Origin: Pseudomonas juntendi
GTDB lineage: Bacteria > Pseudomonadota > Gammaproteobacteria > Pseudomonadales > Pseudomonadaceae
DNA length: 64,000 nucleotides
Reading direction: 5' to 3'
Assembly (NCBI RefSeq): GCF_009932375.1
Contig: NZ_BLJG01000060.1
Coordinates: 1 to 64,000, forward strand
Shown here in pieces: positions 7,842 to 17,394 of the stretch; within the stretch, counting starts at the first letter, position 1, and each line of letters begins with the position of its first letter. Under the pieces are notes generated by a model, which saw nothing but the letters and a program-made list of their open reading frames with translations, searched no databases and was not told where the DNA came from. The position numbers were made by a program, and so were the translations under genes.

Positions 7842-8699
7842 ATGCGCGACTACCCTACCCCGCCGTTCCCGTCTCAACCGCAGAGCGTTCCTGGTACGCA
7901 GCGCAAGATGGAGCCATACCCGGATTGCGGCGAGCAGTCCTATACCGGCCATGGCCGGCTTACAGGCAAGATCGCCCTGATTACAGGGGCCGACAGTGGC
8001 ATCGGCCGGGCGGTGGCCATCGCTTATGCCCGGGAAGGTGCAGATGTTGCCATCAGCTACCTCGACGAGCATGAGGATGCGCAGGAAACCGCACGCTGGG
8101 TCGAGGCGGCAGGCCGCCAATGCCTGCTGCTGCCTGGTGACTTGGCGCACAAGCAACACTGCCACGCCATCGTGGCCAAGACCGTCGAGCGGTTTGGCCG
8201 CATCGATGTCCTGGTGAACAATGCCGCGTTCCAGATGGCCCACGAAACCCTGGAGGAAATTGACGATGATGAATGGGTGAAAACCTTCGATATCAACATC
8301 ACCGCCATTTTCCGCATTTGCAAGGCGGCGTTGCCTTCCATGCCCAAGGGCAGCTCGATCATCAATACCAGTTCGGTGAACTCCGACGACCCCTCCCCCA
8401 GCTTGCTGCCGTATGCGGCGACCAAAGGTGCCATTGCCAACTTCACGGCCGGCCTGGCGCAGTTGCTGGGCAAAAAGGGCATTCGCGTGAACAGCGTAGC
8501 CCCGGGGCCCATCTGGACCCCGTTGATTCCGGCGACCATGCCCGATGAGGCGGTCCGGAACTTCGGCTCCGGCTACCCCATGGGGCGCCCTGGGCAACCC
8601 GTCGAGGTTGCGCCGATCTACGTGCTGCTGGCATCTGACGAAGCCAGCTACATCAGCGGGTCGCGCTATGCCGTGACAGGTGGTAAACCGATTCTTTGA
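7842..8699 (+). CDS. SDR-family oxidoreductase (YghA-like)
   Basis: A 285-residue short-chain dehydrogenase with the long N-terminal extension of the YghA/stress-SDR group (DYPTPPFPSQPQ, then TGHGRLTGKIALITG). The cofactor loop TGADSGIGRA, the NNAAF strand and the active-site YAATK triad region (after INTSSVNSDD) are all present. Such proteins are NAD(P)H-dependent aldehyde/ketone reductases often induced in stationary phase. The start follows CAGGAG. A GAAC-N19-TC element lies upstream, fitting stress induction. The physiological substrate is unknown. Confidence 0.85.
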   Translation: MRDYPTPPFPSQPQSVPGTQRKMEPYPDCGEQSYTGHGRLTGKIALITGADSGIGRAVAIAYAREGADVAISYLDEHEDAQETARWVEAAGRQCLLLPGDLAHKQHCHAIVAKTVERFGRIDVLVNNAAFQMAHETLEEIDDDEWVKTFDINITAIFRICKAALPSMPKGSSIINTSSVNSDDPSPSLLPYAATKGAIANFTAGLAQLLGKKGIRVNSVAPGPIWTPLIPATMPDEAVRNFGSGYPMGRPGQPVEVAPIYVLLASDEASYISGSRYAVTGGKPIL

Positions 8700-8727
8700 G
8701 GGCAGAGCCGCCCTGCCAACCCCGGCA

Positions 8728-10800
8728 TTATCGTTCGGGCTGCGCGCCCAGCATCGCATGTACCCTGGCCACCAGCTCGTCTACGGCGAAAGGCTTGGTC
8801 AGTAAAGCCGATGGGTCGCGCAGGAGCTCGTGCTCGAACAATCCCGGGTTGGTGAAACCCGTCATGAAGATAACGGGCAGCGCCTTGCGAATCTGGCGGC
8901 TGGACGACGCCATCTGAAGACCGTCAATGCCGCCAGGCAGCCCGACATCCGTTACCAGCAAATCGATGCGCGTGTCGGAAGACAACAGCTGCAAGCCAGC
9001 CTGGCTATCAGCCGCCTCGATGACCGTACACCCCAAACCACCGAGCACATCACTGACGAACAGGCGCACGGAGGGTTCATCGTCAACGACCAGTACAGTA
9101 CGGTCAGACCACCGGCCACACAGGCCATGCTCGAGTGCTGCGCGGCCCGCCAACTGCGGCTGGCCCCTCACTGCCGGCAGGGACAATTCAACCCGCGTCC
9201 CTACCCCCTCCTCAGAACTGATCCTTACCTGGCCACCCGACTGCTTGGCAAAACCGTAGACCATCGACAAGCCCAGCCCAGTGCCTTCGCCTATCGACTT
9301 GGTGGTGAAGAACGGCTCGCACGCCTTGGCGAGCGTATCTGCACACATGCCCATGCCGTCGTCGGTGACGCTGATGGTCAGATACTCGCCTGGCTGCAGT
9401 TCGGTATCCAGCCCAGGGCCTGCCTCCAAGGTATGGTTGGCTGTGGCGATCGTGATCGTGCCAGGCTTCTGCGCCAGGGCATCGCGGGCATTGATGCAAA
9501 GGTTCAACAGGGAGTTTTCGACCTGTACCGGGTCAACCAGGCACGTGGCCAACTGCGCGTTCAGATTGACCTTGAGGGCAATCGACGGTCCGACCGTGCG
9601 GCTGATAAGGTCCTTCAAACCCTCGACCAGCTCATTGACATCGGTGCGCACGGGCAGCAACGGCTGCCGACGGGAAAACGCCAGTAACCGGTGGGTCAAC
9701 GCTGCGGCCTTCTGCGCCGCCCGGTGCGCGACTTCGAGGTAGCGCTCAACGTCTGCAGTGCGCCCAGCCTTGCCGCGCATCCGGGCAAGGTCAAGGCTGC
9801 CAATGATGCCTGCCAGCAGGTTGTTGAAATCGTGGGCGATGCCACCAGTGAGCTGACCGATGGCTTCCATTTTTTGCGCCTGGCGCAGTGCCTCCTGCGC
9901 CGCCTCACGCTCGGCAACCGCTTCGCTGACCCGCTTTTCCAGCGTGCGGTTCAGCTCCAGCAGTTCAGCTTCCGCCTGCTTGCGCCCGGAAACGTCAATC
10001 GATGAGCCGATCAGGCCGATGATCTGCCCGGCTTCATCGACCAGCGGGGCCTTGACTGACAACCAGGTGGTTGCCGAGCCATCGGGCATGTCGACCCGCT
10101 CTTCAACCTGCACGGTCTTGCCGCTGCCCATCACCAGCCGATCCGTTTCCATCACCTGGCGCGCCTGGTCCTTGTCTTCCAGGAATTCCAGGTCGGTCTT
10201 GCCCAGGTAGAATTCGGGCGGTTTGCCAATCAGCTGCGTCGCGCCGTGGTTGGCAATCAGCATCCTGCCGTCGAGATCCTTGGCGTAGACCACACCCGGC
10301 ACGGCGGCCGTGAATGTGCGCAACAGCGCCGAGACCCGATCGCGTTCCGCTTCGGCGGCCCTGCGCGCTTCGATGTCCATGAGCACACCCGGGAACCGCA
10401 CGGCTCGCCCGCTATGGTCCAGCTCGGCATGGCCGTTGGCTTCGATCCAGTGGTAGACACCGTCCTCGTTACGCACGCGGTATTCACAGCGAAACGCGCC
10501 GCCGTTGGCCACTGCCCGCTGGATATCCTGATGCACCCGCTCACGGTCATCGGGGTAAATCGCCGAAAACGCTTCAGCCAAGGGGATACCGGCCTGACAC
10601 TGCTGCGCAGGAATGCCGAACGAACGGGAGAAACGCTCGTCTGCAGTGACCCGATCGTTGGGAATATCCCAGACCCAGGTACCGACGATAGCGGCTGCCT
10701 CCAGCACAAGTCGCAATTTTTCCGAGGAATCATCTGCAATAGAGAGTAATTCAGAACGGGTATTCAATGCCGACGGTGCGGCAACCCCCTCTTTATTCAT
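8728..10800 (-). CDS. PAS-PAS hybrid sensor histidine kinase with receiver
   Basis: A 690-residue cytosolic hybrid kinase. PAS 1 is at about 35-155 (IVGTWVWDIPNDRVTADERF), PAS 2 at about 165-285 (VPGVVYAKDLDGRMLIAN), followed by the HisKA H-box [17 protein letters not shown], a HATPase domain ([18 protein letters not shown]) and a C-terminal receiver (TVLVVDDEP to LLVTDVGLPGG). The histidine-to-receiver phosphorelay can end in cis; no HPt protein or response regulator is adjacent. The start at ATG 10800 follows GAGGTGGATC. It lies downstream of, and in the same direction as, the LOV kinase with a 206-bp gap. Confidence 0.88.
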   Translation of the reverse strand: MNKEGVAAPSALNTRSELLSIADDSSEKLRLVLEAAAIVGTWVWDIPNDRVTADERFSRSFGIPAQQCQAGIPLAEAFSAIYPDDRERVHQDIQRAVANGGAFRCEYRVRNEDGVYHWIEANGHAELDHSGRAVRFPGVLMDIEARRAAEAERDRVSALLRTFTAAVPGVVYAKDLDGRMLIANHGATQLIGKPPEFYLGKTDLEFLEDKDQARQVMETDRLVMGSGKTVQVEERVDMPDGSATTWLSVKAPLVDEAGQIIGLIGSSIDVSGRKQAEAELLELNRTLEKRVSEAVAEREAAQEALRQAQKMEAIGQLTGGIAHDFNNLLAGIIGSLDLARMRGKAGRTADVERYLEVAHRAAQKAAALTHRLLAFSRRQPLLPVRTDVNELVEGLKDLISRTVGPSIALKVNLNAQLATCLVDPVQVENSLLNLCINARDALAQKPGTITIATANHTLEAGPGLDTELQPGEYLTISVTDDGMGMCADTLAKACEPFFTTKSIGEGTGLGLSMVYGFAKQSGGQVRISSEEGVGTRVELSLPAVRGQPQLAGRAALEHGLCGRWSDRTVLVVDDEPSVRLFVSDVLGGLGCTVIEAADSQAGLQLLSSDTRIDLLVTDVGLPGGIDGLQMASSSRQIRKALPVIFMTGFTNPGLFEHELLRDPSALLTKPFAVDELVARVHAMLGAQPER

Positions 10801-11006
10801 GATCCACCTCTGTGGGAGCGTCATAATCCTGGCAATGTCGGCAGCCGCTGCTCACCGACATGTGACGCTGGTACAGGTCACGGACCAGGCTGTAGACGAA
10901 GGTGTACAGAGCCTATGACCCTAGCGCAAGTGTTGGACCACAAGCAGGGGCAAACAATTCAATAACTTGCAAGGGCTTGCTCAGTCGTGCAGCCGCTGAC
11001 CGCGGC

Positions 11007-12605
11007 TCAGGTGACGCCGGTAGGCCCATCCAGCACCTGCCTGACCCGCCGAGCCAGGTCATGGGGCTGGCAAGGCTTGGATATCACCTCGAACTCCGAG
11101 CCGCCGATGTCGGTGCGCTCGATCGAATTTTCAGCATAGCCAGTCGTGAGCAATACCTTGATCTGCGGTTGCAGCCTGCGCACCTCCCGGGCAAGCATGA
11201 CGCCGTTCATGCCGCCTGGCATGATCAGGTCGGTGAACAACAGGTCGTACCGCTCGCCAGCCTGGATAAGCTTCAACGCTTCCCGCGCATTGAGCACCAT
11301 GTCGGCAGCGTAGCCGTAGTCCTCGAGCACCATTTTTGCCAGCTCTGCCACATCCGGGCGGTCTTCCACGATGAGGATACGCTCTGAGCCCCCACCGCGT
11401 TCGGCGGTCTTCACGGCGGGCTGCTGGACGACCTTGGCGTCGTCGACGGGGAAGTACAGGCGCAGGGTCGTGCCTTCCCCCTCTTCGGTGTAGATGCGCG
11501 CAGCACCCCCGGATTGCCTGGCGAAGCCGTAGACCATCGACAGGCCCAGCCCCGAGCCCTTGCCCTCTTCCTTGGTGGTGAAAAACGGGTCCATGACGCG
11601 GTCACGGATGCTGGCCGGCATGCCTATACCATTGTCGGTCACGGACAGGCTGACATAGTTGCCGGGCAAAAGGCCGTCGAAGGAATGGTTGATGTCGGTG
11701 ACCAGCACATTGCGGGTTTCAATGAACACGTGCGGGCGCTTGCGCCCTATCAGCGCGTCGCGCGCGTTCATGAAGATATTGAGCAGTGCCACTTCGGCCT
11801 GCGTGGGGTCGATGCGGCAATTGCGCAGGTCTGCCTCGAAGTCGAATTCCACCAGAACATCGGCGCCGAAGGTCCGCTCCATCATGGGCCGCAGGTCCTC
11901 GACCAGGTGGTTGAGGTTGAGCACGCGCCCATGCAGTTTCTGCTTGCGGGCGAAGGCCAGCAACTGCTTGGTCAGCGTGCTGGCGCGCTCCACCGCCGTC
12001 TGCGCGTGCCCCACACTGCGGCGGATGCGATTGAGGTCGACCTGAGTCTTGTCAGCCTCATTGGCGATCAGCCCCAGGTACCCACCCATCACCTGCAACA
12101 GGTTGTTGAAATCGTGGGCGATACCGCCTGTGAGCTGGCCCAGCGCCTCCATTTTCTGGGCCTGGCGCAAGGCGTCCTCGGCATCGCGACGGCGGCTGAC
12201 GTCCAGTTGCGAGGCAAAGTGATAGATCAGGTCGCCGCGCTCATTGAAGATCGGCGAGATGAACAGCGCGTTCCAGAAGCTGGAGCCATCCTTGCGATAA
12301 TTGAGAATTTCCGTGGCGATATCCACACGCTGTTCGATGCTAGCGCGCAAGGTTGCGACCACCTCGGTATCGGTTTCCGGGCCTTGCAGGAACCGGCAAT
12401 TGCGCCCGAGGATCTCTGCCAGCTCATAGCCGGTCATGTCGAGGAACGCCCGGTTGGCGAAAATGATGGGGTTATCGTCACGGTTGGGATCGGTGACGAT
12501 CATGGGCATCCGCGTGGTTTCCACGGCCGCGAAGAACATGTCGTGGGGCAGCTCGGAAATATCCCCTGAAGCCTGGTTACTGACGCGGGCCTTTTTACTG
12601 CTCAC
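11007..12605 (-). CDS. LOV blue-light hybrid histidine kinase with receiver
   Basis: A 532-residue blue-light receptor kinase. The LOV domain (about 20-135) carries the flavin signature GRNCRFLQG with the adduct-forming Cys70, plus [19 protein letters not shown]. It is followed by HisKA ([15 protein letters not shown], His164), HATPase ([18 protein letters not shown]) and a receiver ([21 protein letters not shown]). The order LOV-HisKA-HATPase-REC equals that of the Pseudomonas syringae LOV histidine kinase. GTG 12605 is chosen as start because a perfect GAGGAG lies six bases before it; the ATG at 12623 has no such site. Light should set its autophosphorylation; the output partner is not adjacent. 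Confidence 0.88.
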   Translation of the reverse strand: MSSKKARVSNQASGDISELPHDMFFAAVETTRMPMIVTDPNRDDNPIIFANRAFLDMTGYELAEILGRNCRFLQGPETDTEVVATLRASIEQRVDIATEILNYRKDGSSFWNALFISPIFNERGDLIYHFASQLDVSRRRDAEDALRQAQKMEALGQLTGGIAHDFNNLLQVMGGYLGLIANEADKTQVDLNRIRRSVGHAQTAVERASTLTKQLLAFARKQKLHGRVLNLNHLVEDLRPMMERTFGADVLVEFDFEADLRNCRIDPTQAEVALLNIFMNARDALIGRKRPHVFIETRNVLVTDINHSFDGLLPGNYVSLSVTDNGIGMPASIRDRVMDPFFTTKEEGKGSGLGLSMVYGFARQSGGAARIYTEEGEGTTLRLYFPVDDAKVVQQPAVKTAERGGGSERILIVEDRPDVAELAKMVLEDYGYAADMVLNAREALKLIQAGERYDLLFTDLIMPGGMNGVMLAREVRRLQPQIKVLLTTGYAENSIERTDIGGSEFEVISKPCQPHDLARRVRQVLDGPTGVT

Positions 12606-12817
12606 GGAAAACTCCTCGATCATTACCGATGCAGGTCCAATCTGGACAACAACAGCGGGCAGATTGCTCAATGCAGACAGCAGTGCTGCCAGGCCTGCGC
12701 TGCCGGCGCATGTGGCCCACCGAATTTGCCAATGAATTGCCGTTTCTGAACGTTGCCGACTTGCCGAGTTCCCCGGCATGGACCATCTTGAAAGCAGCCA
12801 CCGCAGGAGTCGTATCC

Positions 12818-14041
12818 ATGAGAGCACTGACTTACCACGGGCCACAGGACGTTCGCGTCGACAATGTTCCGGATCCCATCCTCGAGCACGACGACGACGT
12901 CATCTTGCGAGTCACCGCCACAGCCATTTGCGGCTCTGACTTGCACCTGTACCACGGCAGGATCCCGGAGACCAAACCTGGCGACATTTTCGGCCACGAA
13001 TTCATGGGCATCGTCGAAGAAACCGGGCGCGGGGTTACCCACTTGCAGGTCGGTGACCGCGTGGTGATCCCGTTCGTGATCGCCTGTGGTAGCTGCTTCT
13101 TCTGCCAGCTCGACCAGTTCGCCGCCTGCGAAACCACCAACCGAGGCCGCGGCGCCATCGTCGACAAGAAAAGCATCCCACCCGGCGCCGCCCTGTTCGG
13201 TTACAGCCACCTCTACGGTGGCGTGCCCGGCGGCCAGGCCGAGTATGTGCGCGTGCCGAAGGCAAATGTCGGCCCGTTCAAGGTGCCGACAGCGCTGCCC
13301 GACGACAAGGTGTTGTTCCTCTCCGATATCCTGCCCACCGCCTGGCAGGCGGTTACCAACGCCCAGGTGGGCCAGGGTTCGACGCTGGCGATCTACGGTG
13401 CCGGGCCGGTCGGGCTGCTGAGTGCCGCCTGTGCGCGGATGCTGGGTGCCCAGACCATCTTCATGGTCGATGCCAACCGGCACCGCCTGGCCTTCGCCCA
13501 CGACGCCTATGGCGTAGTGCCGATCAATATCGAGGACGACGACCAACCGGCCGACAGCATCATCCGCCTCACCCCGGGTATGCGTGGGGTAGATGCCGTG
13601 ATTGACGCGGTGGGTTTCGAAGCCAAAGGCAGTACCGCCGAAGCAGTGTTGACCGCACTGAAGATCGAGGGCAGTAACGGCAAGGCGCTGCGCCAGAGCA
13701 TTGCCGCCGTACGCCGCGGGGGCATCGTGAGTGTGCCGGGGGTATACGCCGGGCACGTACACGGGTTCATGTTCGGCGATGCCTTCGACAAAGGCCTGAC
13801 CTTCAAGATGGGCCAGACCCATGTGCAGAAGTTCCTGCCCGAACTGCTCACCTGTATCGAGAACGGGCGCCTGCAACCCGAACTCATCGTGACCCATCGC
13901 ATGCCCCTCGAGGAGGCGGCCTTCGCCTATAAGATGTTCGATCAGAAGAGCTACGACTGCCGTAAGGTCATACTGGTTCCAGGTGCTGCGCCAAGTAACC
14001 TGGCCGCGAGCGTTGGCACATGGTTACCACGCCATCATTGA
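12818..14041 (+). CDS. Zinc-dependent alcohol dehydrogenase (formaldehyde dehydrogenase-like)
   Basis: A 407-residue medium-chain dehydrogenase. Catalytic zinc ligands appear as [10 protein letters not shown] and GHEFMG, the structural zinc site as the four-cysteine run [16 protein letters not shown], and the NAD-binding loop as [20 protein letters not shown]. Length and motifs fit the glutathione-independent formaldehyde/threonine-type dehydrogenases common in Pseudomonas. The start follows CAGGAG eight bases upstream. It is divergent from the LOV kinase, with 212 bp between the starts that can hold both promoters. The substrate is not certain. Confidence 0.87.
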   Translation: MRALTYHGPQDVRVDNVPDPILEHDDDVILRVTATAICGSDLHLYHGRIPETKPGDIFGHEFMGIVEETGRGVTHLQVGDRVVIPFVIACGSCFFCQLDQFAACETTNRGRGAIVDKKSIPPGAALFGYSHLYGGVPGGQAEYVRVPKANVGPFKVPTALPDDKVLFLSDILPTAWQAVTNAQVGQGSTLAIYGAGPVGLLSAACARMLGAQTIFMVDANRHRLAFAHDAYGVVPINIEDDDQPADSIIRLTPGMRGVDAVIDAVGFEAKGSTAEAVLTALKIEGSNGKALRQSIAAVRRGGIVSVPGVYAGHVHGFMFGDAFDKGLTFKMGQTHVQKFLPELLTCIENGRLQPELIVTHRMPLEEAAFAYKMFDQKSYDCRKVILVPGAAPSNLAASVGTWLPRHH

Positions 14042-14068
14042 GGCGAGGTCTGCTACCGGCGGCGTTGC

Positions 14069-14593
14069 TCAGGCCAGCTGGATGAACACCGCATAGGCAC
14101 CCAGGATCAGCCAGAACACCAGGAATATCCACGGTGTACGCAGCGAGAACAACAGCGACTTACGGTGTCCGGCCTGTGATGTTTCCGTCTCACTGAACAG
14201 AGGCGACTCGTCATAGGCCAGGCCCATCAACGGCTCGCTGCGCAGCAAATGGCTCTGTTTGAGTTGCCAGTGCTCGATGATGCGATAGGCCGCATGGATA
14301 CCGGGCCAGGCATTGAGCGAGCTGAGTATGCCAAGCAGGGCCAGAAACGGCGGCACCACCAGGGTGAACATTTCGCCCCAGCTCTGGTTGAGGTTACCCA
14401 TCGATGACACGAACGCGATGACCAGAAATGACTGTGCGGCCAGGTAGGCGTCGGTGCGGTTGGCAAGAATACTGGTCTCATACTGGATTTCACCGCGATA
14501 GAAATCCAGCCGCTCCTTGGGTGAGCCGAACATATGGGCGTTGTGCGCGCTGACCTCATGCTCCGGCGTGGTGGGGGTTATGATGCGCGGCAC
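14069..14593 (-). CDS. Hypothetical membrane protein
   Basis: A 174-residue protein with a soluble N-terminus (SPKERLDFYRGEIQYET), two membrane helices around residues 55-95 (AAQSFLVIAFVSSMGNL; LVVPPFLALLGILSSLNAW) and a third at the C-terminus (TPWIFLVFWLILGAYAVFIQ). No catalytic motif is visible; it may be a scaffold or small channel-like protein. GTG 14593 is preferred as start because AGGAG lies seven bases before it. The gene sits in the stress block, convergent with the zinc dehydrogenase. Confidence 0.7.
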   Translation of the reverse strand: MPRIITPTTPEHEVSAHNAHMFGSPKERLDFYRGEIQYETSILANRTDAYLAAQSFLVIAFVSSMGNLNQSWGEMFTLVVPPFLALLGILSSLNAWPGIHAAYRIIEHWQLKQSHLLRSEPLMGLAYDESPLFSETETSQAGHRKSLLFSLRTPWIFLVFWLILGAYAVFIQLA

Positions 14594-14652
14594 AGGTCGG
14601 CTCCTGATGGGTGAGATCTGATGAACCCTAGCGGTTGCAAGCACGCCCAGCC

Positions 14653-14811
14653 TCAGGCGCCGTGCTCACCCTGCTCGCGCGCTTCCTTCTGGGCGGTGGA
14701 GTCATGCGAAGTGCCCCCGGAGCCATCCGGGCGCTGGGCATCGTTGTCGCGCTCCTGCTCGCCGGTGGATTCGGCCTGCTCGGTGGCTTTGTCCTTCTCT
14801 GACGCTGTCAT
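14653..14811 (-). CDS. Small hydrophilic stress-type protein
   Basis: A 52-residue, highly charged, low-complexity protein (EKDKATEQAESTGEQERDND) without hydrophobic segments, presumably disordered. Similar tiny polar proteins occur in general-stress regulons of pseudomonads. The start at ATG 14811 follows AGAGGA. A good AlgU-like element (GAACTT-N17-TCATG) lies 43-70 bp upstream. No function can be given. Confidence 0.65.
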   Translation of the reverse strand: MTASEKDKATEQAESTGEQERDNDAQRPDGSGGTSHDSTAQKEAREQGEHGA

Positions 14812-14853
14812 GGTGCGTATCCTCTGCTGTGTGGTGGTAATTGGGGCTAGTAA

Positions 14854-14881
14854 CATGAATCTGTAGCCCCCGACGAAGTTC
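14854..14881 (-). promoter_or_regulatory. AlgU-like promoter element
   Basis: On the minus strand a perfect GAACTT (14881-14876) is followed after 17 bp by TCATG (14858-14854), close to the AlgU/sigma-22 consensus GAACTT-N16/17-TCtgA. It is well placed for the small hydrophilic protein gene. This is the best individual match of its kind in the window. Confidence 0.45.
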
Positions 14882-14930
14882 AGCGGGTCTTGCCAAAGCA
14901 GGATCAACGGCAGGCGGCGTGCAGGCGGTA

Positions 14931-15227
14931 TCAGCTTTTGCCCGGCCCGCCATTCGAGAACTTCTTCACATCAATGGGCTGGGCAACGAACTCCGGGCCA
15001 TCCCCCGACGCGCGCCAGCGCACATTCCCGATGCCATAGCGCTCAGCCATGGGGCGGCTGACCTTCTTGATCGTGTGCTGGCCAAAGCGGGGAATGATTC
15101 CTACGCCTGCATCACAGCTCGCCCAGTGCCAGGCCTCGGCGTTGTCCATACGCCCCAAGCGGATGATGAAGGTGCGGAATTCACCGTGAAGCTCATACTC
15201 GATCACATACAACTGCTGCCCTGCCAT
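14931..15227 (-). CDS. Small conserved protein (DUF6555-like)
   Basis: A 98-residue soluble protein: LYVIEYELHGEFRTFIIRLG, then WHWASCDAGVG and FGQHTIKKVSRPMAERYG. It resembles the small Pseudomonas proteins classed as DUF6555, of unknown role, by memory only. The start at ATG 15227 is preferred because GGAGGAGAG lies just before it; an ATG at 15242 overlaps that site. It is divergent from the hemerythrin gene, sharing a 188-bp region. Confidence 0.65.
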   Translation of the reverse strand: MAGQQLYVIEYELHGEFRTFIIRLGRMDNAEAWHWASCDAGVGIIPRFGQHTIKKVSRPMAERYGIGNVRWRASGDGPEFVAQPIDVKKFSNGGPGKS

Positions 15228-15344
15228 TGGACTCTCCTCCATCGATTCAAGCTAATGGAGTGAACCGACGCTAGAAAATTCAGAAATTTTTGACCACTTG
15301 GTCATTCCCCTGCTCAGTACGCCGGTTCGCTGATCAACCGCATT

Positions 15345-15372
15345 GAACCTTGCCGCTTGGCGCTGGCTCAAC
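15345..15372 (+). promoter_or_regulatory. AlgU-like promoter element
   Basis: GAACCT (15345-15350), 17 bp, then TCAAC (15368-15372), ending 44 bp before the hemerythrin start. Five of six -35 bases and the TC of the -10 fit the AlgU consensus. One of a set with identical GAAC-N19-TC spacing in this region. Confidence 0.4.
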
Positions 15373-15415
15373 ACTTCGCGACCGTGACCTTTTTCCCGCC
15401 TATGAGGGGTACCAC

Positions 15416-15880
15416 ATGAACGCAATCGAACTGTTGATCCAGGACCACCAGTTGGTGAAGAAACTGCTCGAAGAACTGTCCTCGACCACCGAGCGCGCGG
15501 TAAAGAAGCGTGCCGAGCTGCTTGCACGGATCAAGCAGGAAGTCGACATCCACACGGCCCTGGAAGAAGAGATCCTGTACCCGGCGATCAAGCAGGCCGG
15601 CGGCAAGGAAGAGGCCAAGATGTATTACGAGGCCAAAGAGGAACACCGCACTGTCGACTCGCTGGTCATCCCGGACTTGCTGCACACCGAAACCGGCACT
15701 GTAGAGTTCGCCGGCAGGGTCAAAGTGATGAAGGAGCTGCTCGAACACCATATTGAGGAGGAAGAAAGCGAGCTGTTCCCCACTGCCCGTAAGCTGTTGG
15801 GCAAGCAGGAGCTGGAGGAAATGGGGCTGGCCATGGAGGCGCAGAAGAAATTGCTCAAGGAAGAGCAGCGAGCGGCCTGA
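15416..15880 (+). CDS. Hemerythrin-domain protein
   Basis: A 154-residue helical protein with the HHE cation-binding pattern: LLIQDHQLVKKLLEEL, VDIHTALEEEILYPAI, EAKEEHRTVDSLV, LLEHHIEEEESELFP. The spaced His and Glu residues form a non-heme diiron site as in DUF2383/hemerythrin-like stress proteins. Likely roles are iron or oxygen handling and oxidative or nitrosative protection; a specific role cannot be read. The start follows GAGGGG. An AlgU-like element lies upstream and a strong hairpin follows the stop. Confidence 0.87.
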   Translation: MNAIELLIQDHQLVKKLLEELSSTTERAVKKRAELLARIKQEVDIHTALEEEILYPAIKQAGGKEEAKMYYEAKEEHRTVDSLVIPDLLHTETGTVEFAGRVKVMKELLEHHIEEEESELFPTARKLLGKQELEEMGLAMEAQKKLLKEEQRAA

Positions 15881-15887
15881 CCTTGGC

Positions 15888-15912
15888 CTGCGCGCCCTCC
15901 TCGGGCGCGCAG
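15888..15912. terminator. Strong GC hairpin between convergent genes
   Basis: CTGCGCGCCC and GGGCGCGCAG form a perfect 10-bp stem with a 5-nt loop just after the hemerythrin stop. The plus-strand side is followed by CCACCGGCTTTATT, a weak U-rich tail. It probably serves the hemerythrin gene and perhaps the convergent oxidoreductase. Confidence 0.6.
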
Positions 15913-15921
15913 CCACCGGCT

Positions 15922-17031
15922 TTATTCAGTAGGCGATTCAGTGTTGATCATCGGTGCCGCCTCTGCCAGCGCAAAGGCCCGGCGCTGCTCACGCCGACGT
16001 GCAAACGCACGCGCAGGCAACGGCTCCAGGCATTGAGGCTGGCCAGTCAGCAAGGCGCGCTCGATTGCCGCCACCACCCGCACGTCGCGCCAGCCTTCCT
16101 CACCGTCAGGTTCCGGCATTTCGTTGCGCAGGATGCAGTCGGAGAAATAAGCGGTCTCCCCGGCAAACTGGTCGACAATCGGGTTGACGTGCACACGCGT
16201 TTCGCCACCGATCGTGGCACGGTAACTGATAGCGACCCCTTCCCCGTAGCCGAAGCAGGGCGAAGCTTCGATCTCGCCTTCTGTACCCAACAGCTGGAAG
16301 CGTTCGGTGTCTGGCAACGTGTAGCTGACGGTGAACTGCGCCAGCCGCTCTTCGGGAAAGCGCAGGCTGACAGTGACCGTGTCCCAGGTTTGCAGGATGC
16401 TGCCCGGCGAGTGGACCCCCACTGCGCTGACTTCGATCGGTTCGGCATTGAACAACTGGCGGACCATGTTCAGCGGATAAGGGCCCATGTCGGGCACCGG
16501 CCCGGCAGCAAAACCGTTCTGTGCCCGGTGGTTGCCAGGTTTGACCCTTTGGGTGAAGGTCGAGGTAAACAACCGCGGGTCGCCGAAATGGCCAGCATGC
16601 ACACGCTCGATCATGTCCAGCGTGCCAGGCTCGCAGTGCAAGCGGTAGGCGATCATCAGCTTTGCCCCCGAGCGCTTCGCCGCCTCGATCATCGCTTTGC
16701 AATCCGCCTCGCTGGTGCCCATCGGCTTTTCCAGCAGCACATGGATACCGGCCTCCAGTGCGGGGATCACAAACTCGCGATGGCGAAAATTAGGTGTAGC
16801 AACATACACCGCGTCCACCTCACCGGCGCTTAACAGCGTCGCATACTCCTCGTAGGCATAGGCTTTGAGCCCATATTGGGCGGCCAGGTGAGTGGCCTTC
16901 TGCGCATCGCCGGTGACCAGTGCAGTGATAACCGAGTTGTCGGTCTGGCCGATGCCGGGCATGAACGCGCCTTGGGAAATCGAACCACCTGCCACTACGC
17001 CATAGCGGATCTTGCCTGCTGCGGTAGGCAT
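15922..17031 (-). CDS. Gfo/Idh/MocA-family oxidoreductase
   Basis: A 369-residue NAD(P)-dependent oxidoreductase. The N-terminal Rossmann fold begins YGVVAGGSISQGAFMPGI and contains the family motif VLLEKPMGTS (EKP) near residue 100. The C-terminal alpha/beta domain has PVPDMGPYPLN around the active site. Family members act on sugars, inositols or related polyols; the substrate here is unknown. The start at ATG 17031 follows AAGGAA; an ATG at 17049 would overlap that site. Two palindromes (17107-17116 and 17139-17154) lie upstream as possible operators. Confidence 0.85.
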   Translation of the reverse strand: MPTAAGKIRYGVVAGGSISQGAFMPGIGQTDNSVITALVTGDAQKATHLAAQYGLKAYAYEEYATLLSAGEVDAVYVATPNFRHREFVIPALEAGIHVLLEKPMGTSEADCKAMIEAAKRSGAKLMIAYRLHCEPGTLDMIERVHAGHFGDPRLFTSTFTQRVKPGNHRAQNGFAAGPVPDMGPYPLNMVRQLFNAEPIEVSAVGVHSPGSILQTWDTVTVSLRFPEERLAQFTVSYTLPDTERFQLLGTEGEIEASPCFGYGEGVAISYRATIGGETRVHVNPIVDQFAGETAYFSDCILRNEMPEPDGEEGWRDVRVVAAIERALLTGQPQCLEPLPARAFARRREQRRAFALAEAAPMINTESPTE

Positions 17032-17106
17032 TGAGCTGTTCCTTTTCATCGGGATGGTTGAGCGCTTGAGTCATCAATTCGGGCGAGCCGATAGGTGGAG
17101 AAAATC

Positions 17107-17154
17107 CCGATATCGGCCTACCCCAGGGCTGGATACGTGGTTCTGATCAGAACC
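17107..17154. promoter_or_regulatory. Two perfect palindromes, candidate operators
   Basis: CCGATATCGG (17107-17116) and GGTTCTGATCAGAACC (17139-17154) are perfect palindromes 22 bp apart, 75-125 bp upstream of the Gfo/Idh gene start. The second, 16 bp, is unlikely by chance at a given site. No regulator gene is adjacent; no U-tract supports a terminator for the small upstream gene. Confidence 0.4.
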
Positions 17155-17169
17155 GTGACGTGCGTTTGA

Positions 17170-17394
17170 TCATTCGCGCAGCTTTCCATCGACCTGCGCC
17201 AACTGCCGCTTGATGGCCTCGGTTTCTGCTTCCTGCTCTTTGATGGACGTGGGCGTAATCACCTTGTCTACCGCTTCGGTCTTGGGGTCGGGTTTCTCGA
17301 GCACAGGTCCAGGCACCTGCTCGCCACGTTGTGCCTCTTCCGAGGAAACGGGGCGTGGAACCTTGTCGCCGGTATTGCCATCGGTGTGTTTCAT
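17170..17394 (-). CDS. Small charged hypothetical protein
   Basis: A 74-residue hydrophilic protein (GDKVPRPVSSEEAQRGEQ) with a C-terminal amphipathic helix (SIKEQEAETEAIKRQLAQVD). It has no membrane segment and no cysteine. The start at ATG 17394 follows GAGGAGAA. It belongs to a run of tiny stress-type genes. Function unknown. Confidence 0.65.
   Translation of the reverse strand: MKHTDGNTGDKVPRPVSSEEAQRGEQVPGPVLEKPDPKTEAVDKVITPTSIKEQEAETEAIKRQLAQVDGKLRE

Noticed and set aside
10801..11006. Short frame or TGTACA-type operator upstream of the PAS-PAS kinase (GTACA-like repeats near 10870-10905)
   Set aside because: The half-sites do not have 12-bp spacing, and the possible peptide has neither a start with a ribosome site nor recognisable sequence.
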